This document shows, one piece after another, positions 44,301 through 55,880 of a DNA stretch of 64,000 nucleotides. Location of the stretch: contig NC_079514.1 in NCBI RefSeq assembly GCF_000801105.2, positions 5,766,001-5,830,000 on the forward strand. Direction: 5' to 3'. The notes under the pieces are model-generated. The model saw nothing but the letters and a program-made list of their open reading frames with translations, had not been told where the DNA came from and made no database searches. Numbering within the stretch: position 1 is the stretch's first letter; each line of letters opens with the position of its first letter. Both the position numbers and the translations under genes were made by a program. This DNA is from Raphanus sativus. Its lineage: Eukaryota > Streptophyta > Magnoliopsida > Brassicales > Brassicaceae.

Positions 44301-46843
44301 ATTCTATTAATTAATTGCCTGCTTAGCAGAAAAAAAAATGTAATAAGTCTTTTTCTAAAATCACATTTGCTTTATACTTATAATAACACCTTCCATTAGC
44401 CTCGACTCATTACTTGATTTTAAGTAACATTCATTGAGGATAGTTACGATCTAGATGAGGGATGATTTTAACATACCATCCACGAGTTTGATCAATCCCT
44501 TCAGCCACAAAATGACCAGGGAAGTTCTTCTCAAAGAGCTCCTTGTTTTCAAAAGGATAATGGATGTACGCGTACGGCATTGACCCACTCTCAAACCAGC
44601 AATCAAAAACCTGAAAAGGTAATAATAAGCATAAGTGTGAGATAACCAAGTATTATAGATTAAATGAGAGAGCAGGGGGATCCATCTTACGTCTTCTACA
44701 CGACGGAGCACACCATACTCAGGCCCACGACTAGATGGGATTGTAATTTGATCAATATGGTGACGATGTAGATCAAAGACCTGCTTCACCAGAAAGACAA
44801 AATGAGCTTTTTTTTTTTGACAAAAAGTAGTTGCAGGAGAAAGATATGACAAACAAAACAAAACAAAAGATAAGAGACCTTGACACCGGAGAGCTTCTCA
44901 AGCTTGTCGACAGAATCCATGACAACAACTTCCTCACCATCATCACTGATCCATATTGGTAGAGGCGTGCCCCAAAACCTACTTCGGCTAACGCACCAAT
45001 CCCTTGCGTTTTCAAGCCAATTGTGAAAGCGTTTATCCTGAGTTTGGGCAGGTCAATCAAGAATAAATTTATTAATGTCATTAACTCAAAAACTGCTACA
45101 CATGTAATGTATATTATATAGAGTATTTGATCCTTCTTCCACTGACCTTCACATAATCAGGTACCCAGTATGTCTGATCATTGTTTTTTAACAACTGTTC
45201 CTTCAACTGCTCGTCCACCCGCACAAACCTGACAGGTCAAACACAAACAAACCTCATCGCGCATAAGAATCCAACAAGCAGCTTCACAGAATCAAGATAT
45301 CCTAAAATAGTTTGGATTAACTAACTGCAAAAAGCATACCAAGCGGGACCGGCTCTATTTATGAGAGGAGTGTCTGTTCGATAGCAAAATGGATTTGAGT
45401 GAGTAAAGCTCCCAGTTTTGACAAGTCTGCCTTTGGCCTGAGATAACAATGAATAAAAATTATTTAACAATAAAAATAATAATCCAATGGATGGTCCGTC
45501 CAATAATGCACATTAATTAATACTCTACCTTCACGGCTTCAATTACATCTTTCTCTGCATCTCTGACATAGTGGCCAAAGAAATGGGTAATTCTCTCAGT
45601 AAACAACCCATCTTCATCAACAGCCACGACTAGACCCTCACCCTGAAAGAGAGTACATTATGAGATAAAGGGAGTTCAGACTAGCATGATGGGTCCTTAA
45701 ACATACAAATATCAACTTTTCTATTCCAGGGATTGATAAGGAGAGTGTAGTCGAAACCTAACCAACCTTTTCAATGATGTTGTTCTCAAGACAAACACGG
45801 TAGTCATCTTCACCAAAGGCGGGAGCCAAGTGGACGATGCCAGTACCACTGTCATCCTTGACATAATTATCTGCTACAACTCGAAAGGCCACGCTTGAGA
45901 AATCACTGAAGTAATCGAACAGAGGCTCGTACTTCTTCCCGACCAGAGAAGCTCCATCAAATGTGTCCAAAACTTCATAAGAATCAGCCGCAGCACCTTT
46001 GTCTTTACGGTTTGATTTCTTGGCATCAGCATTAGCGGGAAGAGCCGAAAGGCGAGATTTAGCAACGATGTAGACTCTCCCATTGTGCTTGTTACGAACC
46101 TTGACGTAAACAAACTTGGCATTGACACACAAAGCAAGATTGCAAGGAAGATTCCACGGAGTAGTAGTCCATGCCACAAAAGCAGCGTTATCTTCATCGC
46201 CAATAACAGGGAACGTCACCATAGCATCAGGATCAGAAACCTCCTTGCAGTTGTACTTAGCTTCGGAATTAGATAGTGGTGTCTTGAGACCAGTACTAAA
46301 AGGCATAACCTTGAAGCCTTTGTAGACAAGATTCTTATCAAAAAGCTGAGCGAACACCCACCACACACTCTCCATAAAGTCCAGATCCATGGTCTTGTAG
46401 TCGTTCTTGAAATCAATCCAACGCCCGCTCCTGGTGATCACCTTCTCCCACTCCTCCACAAAGCTAGTCACAATGCTCCTACACTCTTCGTTGTACTTAT
46501 CAATCCCCATCTCAAGCACTTGGGCTCTCCTCGTAATACCGAGCTTCTTTTCAATCTCGGTCTCGATGGGGAGGCCGTGGCAGTCCCACCCGAAGCGACG
46601 CGTCACGTGGTGCCCGGTCATGGTCTGGTAGCGGGTGACGATGTCCTTGATGGTGCCGGCGAGGATGTGGCCGTAGTGAGGGAGACCGGTGGCGAAAGGA
46701 GGACCGTCGTAGAAGATGAACTCTGGGAGATGCTCCGTTCGTTTCAGCTGCGTCTTGAACGCGTCGATCTGAGTCCAGAAGGAGAGGACTTTCTCTTCCT
46801 CGCGAGGAAATGAGAAATCCTTCCCTTCTCCCACTTCTTCCAT
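41379..46843 (-). CDS. Isoleucyl-tRNA synthetase, cytosolic, copy 4
   Basis: Twenty-one in-phase exons give ~1,093 aa: 46843-45767, 45642-45529, 45437-45340, 45228-45147, 45037-44879, 44780-44691, 44610-44477, 44274-44115, 44024-43941, 43834-43625, 43553-43428, 43336-43199, 43122-43016, 42906-42843, 42660-42572, 42479-42338, 42259-42196, 42082-42015, 41836-41714, 41617-41552, 41465-41379. HYGH (56-59) and KMSKS (618-622) are intact. The last exon ends LARPALKLR then TGA; the normal C-terminal stretch VVLGDHLHLTVGDY follows in another frame, showing an internal deletion plus frameshift. It is an inverted duplicate of copy 2. Upstream, a T-to-C change removes the in-frame stop found in copy 2, so the frame is open for 19 codons before the conserved ATG; I keep the conserved start. 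Confidence 0.9.
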
Positions 46844-46935
46844 GGCTTGGCGGCAGAGAAATGAGACAGAGAGGAAATAGGGTTTACTAGGCGGCACCAA
46901 ATCTGATTTTGTGCCGAGATTGGTGTTTGTCTTAC

Positions 46936-46943
46936 TATATATA
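46936..46943 (-). promoter_or_regulatory. TATA element of IleRS copy 4
   Basis: TATATATA, 93 bases upstream of the ATG and identical in position to that of copy 2. The Helitron at 47050 inserted only about 107 bases upstream of it, so it has separated the core promoter from more distal DNA. Confidence 0.5.
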
Positions 46944-47049
46944 TGGCTTGGGGATCAAGTGTTTTCCGTTTCCATTTCTGGCAAATATTGGAAATGTATA
47001 TTTATTAAAACAAATATTGTTTTTAATTCACCTAACATTTAGTCATGTA

Positions 47050-48955
47050 CTGGCTGTTTTGTCCGCACTTGCGGGCTTAATAGTTCAAAAACATTATAAA
47101 CAGATATACTATAAATTTAAAATCCTTAGGATAAAATTATTCTCGTGTTTTGAAATATTTAATAATTAATTAAATCTATTCAATTTCTTTTTATTTTGTA
47201 AAAATATCTTTTCTTACATAAAATAAACTTAAAATATTCATATATACATAAATTATATTTATTTTAAAATATATGATGTAAAATATTTTTAGATAAAATA
47301 ATATAAAATCTTTTACATCATGATAAATATCAAACTAATGAAATTTGTTTTCAAATTTAAAGATAATTATATACTAACAAATATAACTTAATTATTTATT
47401 AAGAATAATAAAGATTTTCAACGCTCTAAATTTAAACACGAGAGCGAAAAAATAATTTTGCAAATAATAGTATAAATAATTTTGAATCTTCTGCCAATTT
47501 TTTTTCAAAAATTATCACAATAAGTGATTTTGATTGTCCTAAAAATTATCATAAAAGATAAATTAATATTATATCTTATGTGATATATATATTAATGGTT
47601 TAATATTACTAAACCAAAATATAATATAAACATATATGTAATACTTTAATATTACTAATTATAGTGTATAAGTTTGGCTATGATATTGTCTTTAGGATAT
47701 TTCATTTATTTACAACATAATGATAACTTATTAGCTAAATCACTAAAATTATTAATTAATTAATATTAATAATTAAACATAAAATATGATTAAACCTATA
47801 ACTATGGAGAGCATGAAAAATAACTAAATTCACTTCTCAAATAATAGTATAGATAGATAGATTGTTTTATATCTTAATTTTTTTAACTTTTATAATAGAA
47901 ATAATTATTTTAATAACTTAAAATTCGTTTTTAACTTTAAATGAAAAAAAATATTTTCAGATAACAACATAATATATATATAAGAATTATCTTTATATTT
48001 TTGACAATATTAATTTATAATCAAATATAACATATAAATAATAATAATTTTCACTTAAAATTCGTTTTTAATTATATAATAATTTATATACAAATTTATT
48101 AAGGGTATTAGTTAATTAATAATATTGAGAGCATGAAAAAAGCAAATTCGCTTATCAATAATAATATTATTCACTCAAAATTCGTTTTAATTATATAATA
48201 AATTATATACAAATTCATTAAGGGTATTAATTAATTAATATTAATAATTAAGCATAAAATATGACTAATTAGCCTATAATTATGGAAAGCATAAACAATA
48301 AGCAATTTCACTTATCAAATAATAGATAGATAGATTGTTTTATATCTTAATTTTTTAACTTTTATAATAGAAATAATTATTTTAAGATAACAACACAATA
48401 TATAAGATTATCTTATTTAAAAAATAATTAATATTATTAACATAAATTATTTTAACTATATAATAAATTCACAAATAATAGTATAGATATAGATAAATTG
48501 TTATATATCTTATTTTTTAATTTTTATAAACGAAATAATTATTTTAAGATAACAATACAGTATATAAGAATTATCTTATTTATATAAAAAATTAATCTGA
48601 CTAATATAAATTCGTTTTTAATATTTGAAAATTCCCCTTAATTATTATATATATTAATATTAATTTATAATGTAATATAACATATAAATATAATATTATT
48701 AACTTAAAATTCGTTTTTAACTTTTAAATTAAAAAATATTATTTTCAGATAGCAAATATATATATATATGTGAATTATCTTTATATTTAGTAAATTTATA
48801 ATCAAATATAACATATAAATAACAATATTATTCACTTAAAATTCCTTTTTAGTTATATAATAATAAATTATATACAAATTTATTAAGGGTAGTATCTATA
48901 CTATTATTTGCGAAGTAATTTCACGTTAAAATTACTTCGCAAATAATAGTATAGA
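47050..48955 (-). mobile_element. Non-autonomous Helitron in the copy 4 upstream arm
   Basis: On the minus strand it begins TCTATACTATTATTTGCGAA at 48955 and ends at 47050 with a GC hairpin (CCGCAAGTGCGG) followed by ACAAAACAGCCAG, a CCAG variant of the usual CTAG end. Flanking bases are A and T. The paralogous site upstream of copy 2 (18950/18951) is uninterrupted and rejoins exactly, CATGTA plus TTATC, which fixes the 1906-bp limits and shows no target duplication. The interior is very AT-rich, with no coding capacity and several internal copies of its own 5' end (47838-47870, 48308-48335, 48474-48500). Confidence 0.92.
48899..48955. repeat. Palindrome at the Helitron 5' terminus
   Basis: CTATACTATTATTTGCGAAG and the next six bases (AATTT within) are repeated inverted after a short CACGTT-centred loop, ending AAATAATAGTATAG. 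In effect two Helitron 5' ends face each other. It could form a cruciform with about 25 paired bases. Confidence 0.85.
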
Positions 48956-49228
48956 TTATCTATCACATACAAAAAAAAAATATCATTAATGTTTAATGAA
49001 AACTATAACTACATTTTAACAACTTTTATTACTCTTCTTTAGAAAAATCATTTTGATAAAAAAAATAATTGAATAAAACACTCAGATAATTAATTATGAA
49101 AAAATAAAAATAACTATAACTGTTATTTCCATGTTTAGATTTTACAAAATAATTTCATAAATAAAAAAATTACATTCGCTAAAACTTAAACAAGCTTTCA
49201 TATGGAATTAAATATTTTATATAAATAA
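48956..49228. repeat. Distal upstream arm of the inverted repeat
   Basis: Inverted counterpart of 18690-18950, alignable throughout but with visible substitutions and 1-4 base indels, unlike the apparently identical gene body. Similarity stops near 49228, which I take as the outer breakpoint of the duplication. Confidence 0.75.
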
Positions 49229-49898
49229 GATGTTAGAATCAATAAATTGCCATCAGATATATGGTTAATATGATTGTATATTTTATGTTAATAATATAAA
49301 TCAAACATAAATAATGTAGGATACACAAATTGTTATCAAACATTTTATTATTAATACCACTAATTACCATATATATACTTTGATTATATTAGGTACTTTC
49401 GTAATTTTTATTTAAAAAAAGAAGGAAAAATAATAGTTGCACACTATTAATTATTTTTTTGATTAGTTTAATAAAAAGGTATACCAATTATTAATTTGAC
49501 TGAACATTTAGATAGTACTACTTGGTTTGTTTTGTTTAGCTCCAGGACAGAAAAACGATTTCTGTTAGAAAGTTTCTAACTGCTTCTCATTCTCTCACAC
49601 TCGCTATACATTATGGCCCATATCATATGTCTATAGTTACAGAAGTATGTTTCAGGTTTATAAAATGTTAAAAATATATGCAAAAAATAAGCAAAACATA
49701 AGCAAAAAAAAGCAAAATTGTTTAGTTAAATTTTGAATTGATTAATTAATCATTAATCTTCAAAATATTTGTGATATATTTAATGTTGGTAAGAAATATA
49801 ATGTCTTGACATGTTGGTAAGAAATATATGTCTTGACATGTTGTCTTATTAGAACATTTTTTTTAACTACTTCCTTCTTCATTATTCCTTCTTCTTCT
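49229..49898. other. AT-rich intergenic DNA
   Basis: No gene seen. A 29-base unit containing TGTTGGTAAGAAATATATGTCTTGACA is repeated in tandem at about 49783-49840. Confidence 0.5.
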
Positions 49899-50290
49899 TC
49901 ATTTTTCATTCCTTGCTTCTTGTACCACTACATACCAATAGGTAACCGGAACGGCTACAAACTCCCCTTCTTTGGCGATTAGAGCAAAGTAAGTTGAATT
50001 TGGCTTTTCTAAACTACCGTCGAAGCGCACATCACCGGCTTCGTTTTCGAGAGTAAATGCTTTCTTTCCTTTCCCGTCACCTTCACACGGTCCCGCTCCC
50101 TCACCTTCACACGCTTCCATTCCGCCACCTGTTCACACTCCCTTTCCCTTACAAGTCTCATCCCTTTTCACGTGTAGTTTGACCCCAGCCTCAGGACCGC
50201 TACCTGGGTACTCGGTGATCCCTTTGCGTCTTAGAACATCCCTTTGGTTGTATCTGCAGATTTCTTCTCCATTATCTCATACGCAATTGA
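49899..50290 (-). pseudogene. Broken TFIIF-alpha-like exon
   Basis: On the minus strand, it corresponds to exon 2 of the gene at 12432: GPEAGVKL, then ETCKGKGV, an in-frame TGA, TGGGMEACEGEGAGPCEGDG, DVRFDGSLEKPNSTYFALIA and GEFVAVPVTYWY. The donor after TYWY is mutated and the reading runs on to a stop. The zinc-ribbon exon and the downstream exons were not found nearby. It is a partial, dead duplicate on the opposite strand. Confidence 0.82.
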
Positions 50291-50560
50291 GAACAAAATC
50301 TACCAAAACCCCCTCTAAATGTTAGTCACTGCCAACTTGCTAATCTGATCTAACAATCTTGTAAACATCTGATGCATTGAAGATAAGTTTGGCCACATGA
50401 TGTTTTATCTTGCTGTACAAGTAACCTTCAGTATGATAACTTCAGTATTTTTGAACTTACGAGTCCAATGGCGAAGAGATGAAGAAGAACAAAGATAACC
50501 GCTAAGAAGAACAAAGAACTTACAAGTAACCTTCAGTAAGATACGATTCTTAACCTCTAT

Positions 50561-51271
50561 TAGGGGTGTCAAAATGAGCTAGCTCGCTCAGCTCAGCTAA
50601 ACTCATTGTAAGCTCGGCTCTTTCATGAGTTAGCTCAGATCAGCTCATTTATTATATGAGCTTCAGTATGTAAACTCGTACTCGGATCATCTAGATCATG
50701 AGTTAAATGAGCTAACTCGTGATCTAACACAAAATAATTATAACTATATTAAATTAAACATCGATAAAATTACTTCTATAGTATTATTCAAAATTTAATA
50801 AAACTATTTATCATAAATAACTTACCGTGAGTTCTGAGTTACGATAAGCAAAGTGAGAGGAGACGTATGTCAAATTTGAGATCAATAAAATTTGTGAGAG
50901 AGATGATATGGTTAACGTGGGTTTATATAGAAGATTTTGATAATTTCTAAATAGGATAGTCTCTTTTTTATTTCTTCGGAAAAAGTATAGATAACTTTTA
51001 AAAGTTTTACTCATATATTACTTATGTATATTTTATATTTTAGTTTTAAAGATAAATATGATAAATATACAAATTATCTTTTTCCATAAAAAATGAACGA
51101 GCTCATGAGTCAGCTCATGTTCATTAACGATCGTTCATATAAATCGTGATCTTTTTTAAGCTCGATCATTAAATTCATTTATTAAATGAGCTTAAAATAT
51201 AGTGATCATACTCATGAAAAAAATGAGCTGAGCTGAGCTAACTCATGAGTTGTAACTCATTTTGACACCCG
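50561..51271. mobile_element. Mutator-like non-autonomous element with 10-bp target duplication
   Basis: The ends TAGGGGTGTCAAAATGAGCT and AACTCATTTTGACACCCG form imperfect terminal inverted repeats, extended by AGCT/GAGCT-rich subterminal DNA (GCTCAGCTCAGCT left, GAGCTGAGCTGAGC right). The element is bracketed by TAACCTCTAT at 50551-50560 and 51272-51281. A 9-11 bp duplication points to the Mutator superfamily. 711 bp, no transposase frame. Confidence 0.82.
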
Positions 51272-51547
51272 TAACCTCTATCAGTGGGAATACTTAAGTG
51301 TCTCGTGATGCAATGAATAGTAAAATGGAACATAATATTTATTTAAGCATTTACAATTTGGAGCGTTATGTACACAAAACAAAACATAAACCCCAAAGAA
51401 GGGGGGCAAAAAAACAACAGCTAATAGGGTCATCGCAAAAGACATTCCTCTCATTCTTTCTTCTGTCTCGTGAGCCTCTCTCTTAAGCATTTATATATAA
51501 TTGAATTTTTTGGGGAAAAAAGAAGCATTAGATACATATATTTGGTT

Positions 51548-53420
51548 TCAGACAGGGATGACATCAGCGTTTTGATTATCGTCGCAGGTGATGATTAGGC
51601 CATCTGCATAGGTCGGGAGGAGGCAGCGCCACCACCGGCAGCCAGTGGAGACAGGTTCTGCTGGAGGAACTATCATCAGAACGTTGTCGTGTCTTCTCAC
51701 CATTCCCATCACGCTCACCGTGCTTCCTTCTTTTATGTATCTGATCATATATCACCACACAATCAAATATGATTTTAACTCAGCAACAAATGTGAAACCA
51801 ATAAACTTGCAAAAGATCATTTCTACTAAAGACAGGTGACTTTTGGGTCTCTCACTAACGTTAGTCACTGATTCAACCTTCTTGGCCTCTGCACGCCGTT
51901 TAAATTGACAAAACAGCTTAATCCCTAATACAAATCAGGGTCCAAGATTTGTATAGTGACTCCAATAAATGTTTTTTTTTATCTTATTAGTGATTGGCTA
52001 AGATATAGATCATAAGAATAATCTAAGATAGGTGTGGAATATAGCATACCCTTCTTTGAGACGCATGACACGGTTATCAGCAGAGAGGTTGCGATCCGAC
52101 AGCCACTTTAGGAAGCTGGGAGACAAATCTTTGTTCTGAGTCGTTACATTAGCCACCTTCGCCGGTTTGACGAAAGGAGAAACTTTTGATCCATATCCTG
52201 CTTTTACCAGCGCTCTTAATCCAGATTGGAAGTCTGATATGTAAAAATCCGAAACATATCTCTGCCAAAGATAAACATAAACCACATCAGAACTAACCAG
52301 ATCTTGTAATAGTCACTGAGACAAATATCAAGAAACTAACCTCTGCGTGTCTAGATCCCCAAGAAAAGCATCGATGTTTTGGATTTGCGGATCTTCCACC
52401 AAGACCTTTGTACTCATACAACTCCGTGGAAACATAGACGCATCTTGGTGTTCTTTGGTATGATGACTCTAGTGGAATGCTTCCACACGTTACAACCTAC
52501 CAAACAAAACAAAAAAAGGTTAAACATTTCAAACAAAACAAGGATAATGACATTCTAAAACACCAAACTGAAACACTCACTATTAAAAGACAAAACTGGA
52601 ACTTAACACTAAAAAGAGATCTTTGTCCTAAAAGGTGAAAGCTTACCCCAGTAACTTTAACGAACTGTCCATCAATGGCGCCTCTAAGCTCAGCATCTGG
52701 ATACTTCTTGATGAAACTCAACAGCCCTTTCCTTCCCCAAACGCAGTTCCAAACCAAAACCACCACGGCGGGAACCACCGCCGCTATAACCGCCGCAATC
52801 ACCACCGGTTTCTTCACCGCCACAGTTAAAAACGCCCCCACAAGCAACCCCATCGCCGCCACGATCACCACCGCCCAGACAACCGTCTTCGGCACTTTAA
52901 ACCCGACCCGAACCGGGTCGGCGTTCAGACACGTCACCGACGACCCGTATTTCGCCTTGCTCGATCCCAAGTTACTCACTTGACGGTCCATCTGACCCGA
53001 CCGTCTGGACCCGGACCCGATCGGACCGGATAGCGAACCGGAGGTTATCAAACCGGTAGGCTGGAGCTGAGAGAGCGGACCGGAAGATTTCTTAACCGGA
53101 CCGGAGTTGGGTCCGGACCGAACGGATCCACTGTTGGGGTTCGAAGAAGAGGCGGAGACACGCGGCGGCGCATGCTGCCTGGAGTTCCCGCCGCTGCTGT
53201 TACCGCCGACGATGAGCGGCGGAGGAGGCGGAGGTCCTTGGGGATCGAGGAGGGAGACGTCGAACATCCTCCCAAGCTCGCCGGACTTCTTGATGTCGCC
53301 TCCGGTGTAAGGCACGGCACGAGCCGCCATTGTCGGTGGTCGTGGTTCTTTAGGCTGTTCGAGCTTACCGGAGACGTAGAGTCCATTAGGAAGCTGGTGG
53401 GATTGGATCCGACCCGCCAT
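51548..53420 (-). CDS. Membrane protein annotated as C19-related (At4g22290-like)
   Basis: Exons 53420-52647, 52496-52341, 52261-52050 and 51740-51548 join to 444 aa. The N-terminus (MAGRIQSHQLPNGLYVSGKL) is followed by a Pro/Ser/Gly-rich low-complexity stretch to about residue 165, then two adjacent hydrophobic segments (VVWAVVIVAAMGLLVGAFLT and VVIAAVIAAVVPAVVVLVWN) and a conserved C-terminal half containing DAELRGAIDGQFVKVTG and STVSVMGMVRRHDNVLMIVP. Arabidopsis relatives carry the name ubiquitin-specific protease family C19-related, but I see no catalytic Cys/His boxes of a C19 protease, so the enzyme label should not be trusted. It is probably a two-helix membrane protein with an OB-like cytosolic domain (inference). 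Promoter GA repeats lie at 53473-53492. Confidence 0.85.
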
Positions 53421-55880
53421 TTTACTAGAGAGAGGGAGAGAGAGAGAACTTTACTCTCTTGAGTGCTTCAGAAGAGAGAGAGAGAGAGAGAGTGTGGTCG
53501 CGCGTGTAGTTGTGAGTGGCAGTGAAGGTGGAGACTGGAGAAGCAAGAAGAAGGACGTCGTAGGATGTTAGATGACGATAAAGGGTATGTAATGATTATC
53601 ATATTACGAGTTTGCCACTTTGGTTAAGAGAGGGTTTGTTTTTGATTGGTTGATTTGTAACAGTAATCCCTATAATCGTTCGCGCTTTTTTTTATTTACA
53701 CTTTTTCCATTTATGTTTCTAAAAGTTGCTGAAGAACCCCTTAATTTTGACCTAGAAAAGGTGACTGTTAAACTACGAGTATCCATTTTTCAATTATTAA
53801 TCATTAATTGAAAACTACTAGGATTTTATTCATTTCGTAGTTGTTACATAAGTGATATGTTTATACCAATCTCGTCACCTACGAAAATTTTCATGCATAG
53901 ACTGCAAGTCCAAATATCATGTTTCCTAATTTGGCTACTGCAATAAGGAAAGCACACAATCACATGTGAGAATCTTGAGAACTGTTTTAGACTATGGTCT
54001 TCTTTGGTATACAATACAAACTCTTGCCTTGGAACGACAAAAGTGTAGGCCTTTGACCATTGTTGACAATACAGAGGCTTGAACATCAAATTCGGAATTC
54101 TTTATTGAATTAAAGATCGACATTGTTGTTGCCTTGTTGGTGTTGTTCTTACTATTATTATTTTATTAATTTGTTGTAAAAGAAGTTTATTAGAGTTTTG
54201 TTGTTGGAGTCACAAGAATTGATAGACCTCTCTTAGGGTAGGACCATCTCCAACGTCCCAATGCCAGCGTTTCTATAATCATTAATAAGTTCATACACGT
54301 ATAGATTATTTGAATGACAATCATCTTCTCTTGTTACTTTCTCTTTTTTTTACTAACTCTTGTTACTTTCTCTACCTTGTAAATTTTTTTTGCATTTTAA
54401 ATTTCGAATGATGTTCAATAATTGAAGCAGTTTAAAATATACACTATAGTACAAACATAGTTAGTAGATTGAAATCTTTGTTTCAGATTTCAGCGGCTAT
54501 GCGCCTATGCCAGTTGTTATTAATTATTCAAAGCTTAAGGTAATACATCGGGTTGATGATTATTTTTCTTCCACTATGAAAAATCTCATCAAGTAGTACT
54601 TGCAGTCTTGGATAATACTTTTAAACATTTACCTACCGATCATTTGGTTGTGTTTGGCTATAATTTAGATATACGAGGCTTGCTAAATTCAGGTTTCCTT
54701 TCGATATATTAAACCTTATTGAACATTTGACTTAGCAATGACATCATTTATTAAGATTTTAAGCATTCAAATATTTAGAAAACAGTCGCACATGTTTGTA
54801 AATATCAAATAAAATATGTATATATATATTGTTCTCATATTTTTTTTTCTTGCACTTATTACTGGATTCTTGTTCTAGCTGTCACTAGTGTTAAGATTCT
54901 GTAATATTTGAATTCGCTAAGGGGTAGTTGAGAGAAATTAAAAGTAGTCGGTGGGTGCAGCTGAGAGAATCCAAAGAGATAAAATGGGCGCAAATGGGAA
55001 ATTATGGGTGTAGACGAAAATACCCCTGCAGTATCAACAGACCCATGCAACTGATTTGGATTTTCTATATTGGCTTCTGTCGGATCTAATAATCGTTCAC
55101 TAGTTAAATGATTTCAAATTTAGATATCGACATATGCTGAAACTATATTTATTAAAATCGTTTTCTTTTGTTCAGAAGAACATACACTGTTAAAACTATG
55201 ATGTGAACGTTTATCTTCTTTATTACGTTAAATAAATTCCACTTACAAAACATCATTTTCACAAAAGTTTAGAAAATATTATTTGATGGCCATTTGCCAG
55301 ACATAAATTGTATATCAATAATTACTTTGAATTGAACGTTAGCAAATACTAAAGATTTGTATTATTATTCTTTTCACGACAGAAAAAAACTATTTGTATT
55401 TTTTGAGCTATTGATTTATTTGCACATGTAACATATATAAGTTGTAGTTGTAGTCACTTATATCTCATGGTGCTGACAGTCCCAAAAAAACTGTATATTG
55501 ATGTTGTCTTCAAGTATTGGCATATGATTTTATCAGATCAACACAAATTACAATAACCAAAAACCAAACTATACCCACTAAACCAAACCGGTTTGGGGTG
55601 TATTTAAATAGTCATTTGAGGTGATTTGTATTAATATGATAACAAATCTACTAGTGATTTTAAAAAAAAAACTTTAAAATATAGTGTGATTGAACTTGTC
55701 ATTTCATAAAATATTCTTAAATCCACAGTTATTGAACAAAATTAAAATGGAAGATTTTAGAATATTTTAGTTGTTCTTTTTAGAGTGTTTAATCATTTCC
55801 ATATGTTCAATCTTCTGATTATCCATTTAGCAAATAGAAAATTGAACTGGTTGGACAAACAAACTCGATCTCAAAAGCTT
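53421..55880. other. Long intergenic region
   Basis: Holds the GA-rich leader/promoter of the 53.4-kb gene at its left edge and otherwise AT-rich DNA without a supported gene. The frames at 53620-53811, 53844-54089 and 54859-55050 have no recognisable product or codon pattern. A (TA)n-rich patch lies at 54816-54830. The DNA just before 55881 is the 3' flank of the esterase gene. Confidence 0.5.

Noticed and set aside
51548..53420. A working C19 ubiquitin protease, as relatives are named
   Set aside because: No Cys-box or His-box of C19 peptidases can be seen; the name appears to be inherited annotation.
53048..53462. Overlapping Pro/Ser- and Gly-rich frames on both strands
   Set aside because: They are shadows of the low-complexity N-terminal part of the gene at 53420 read in other frames.
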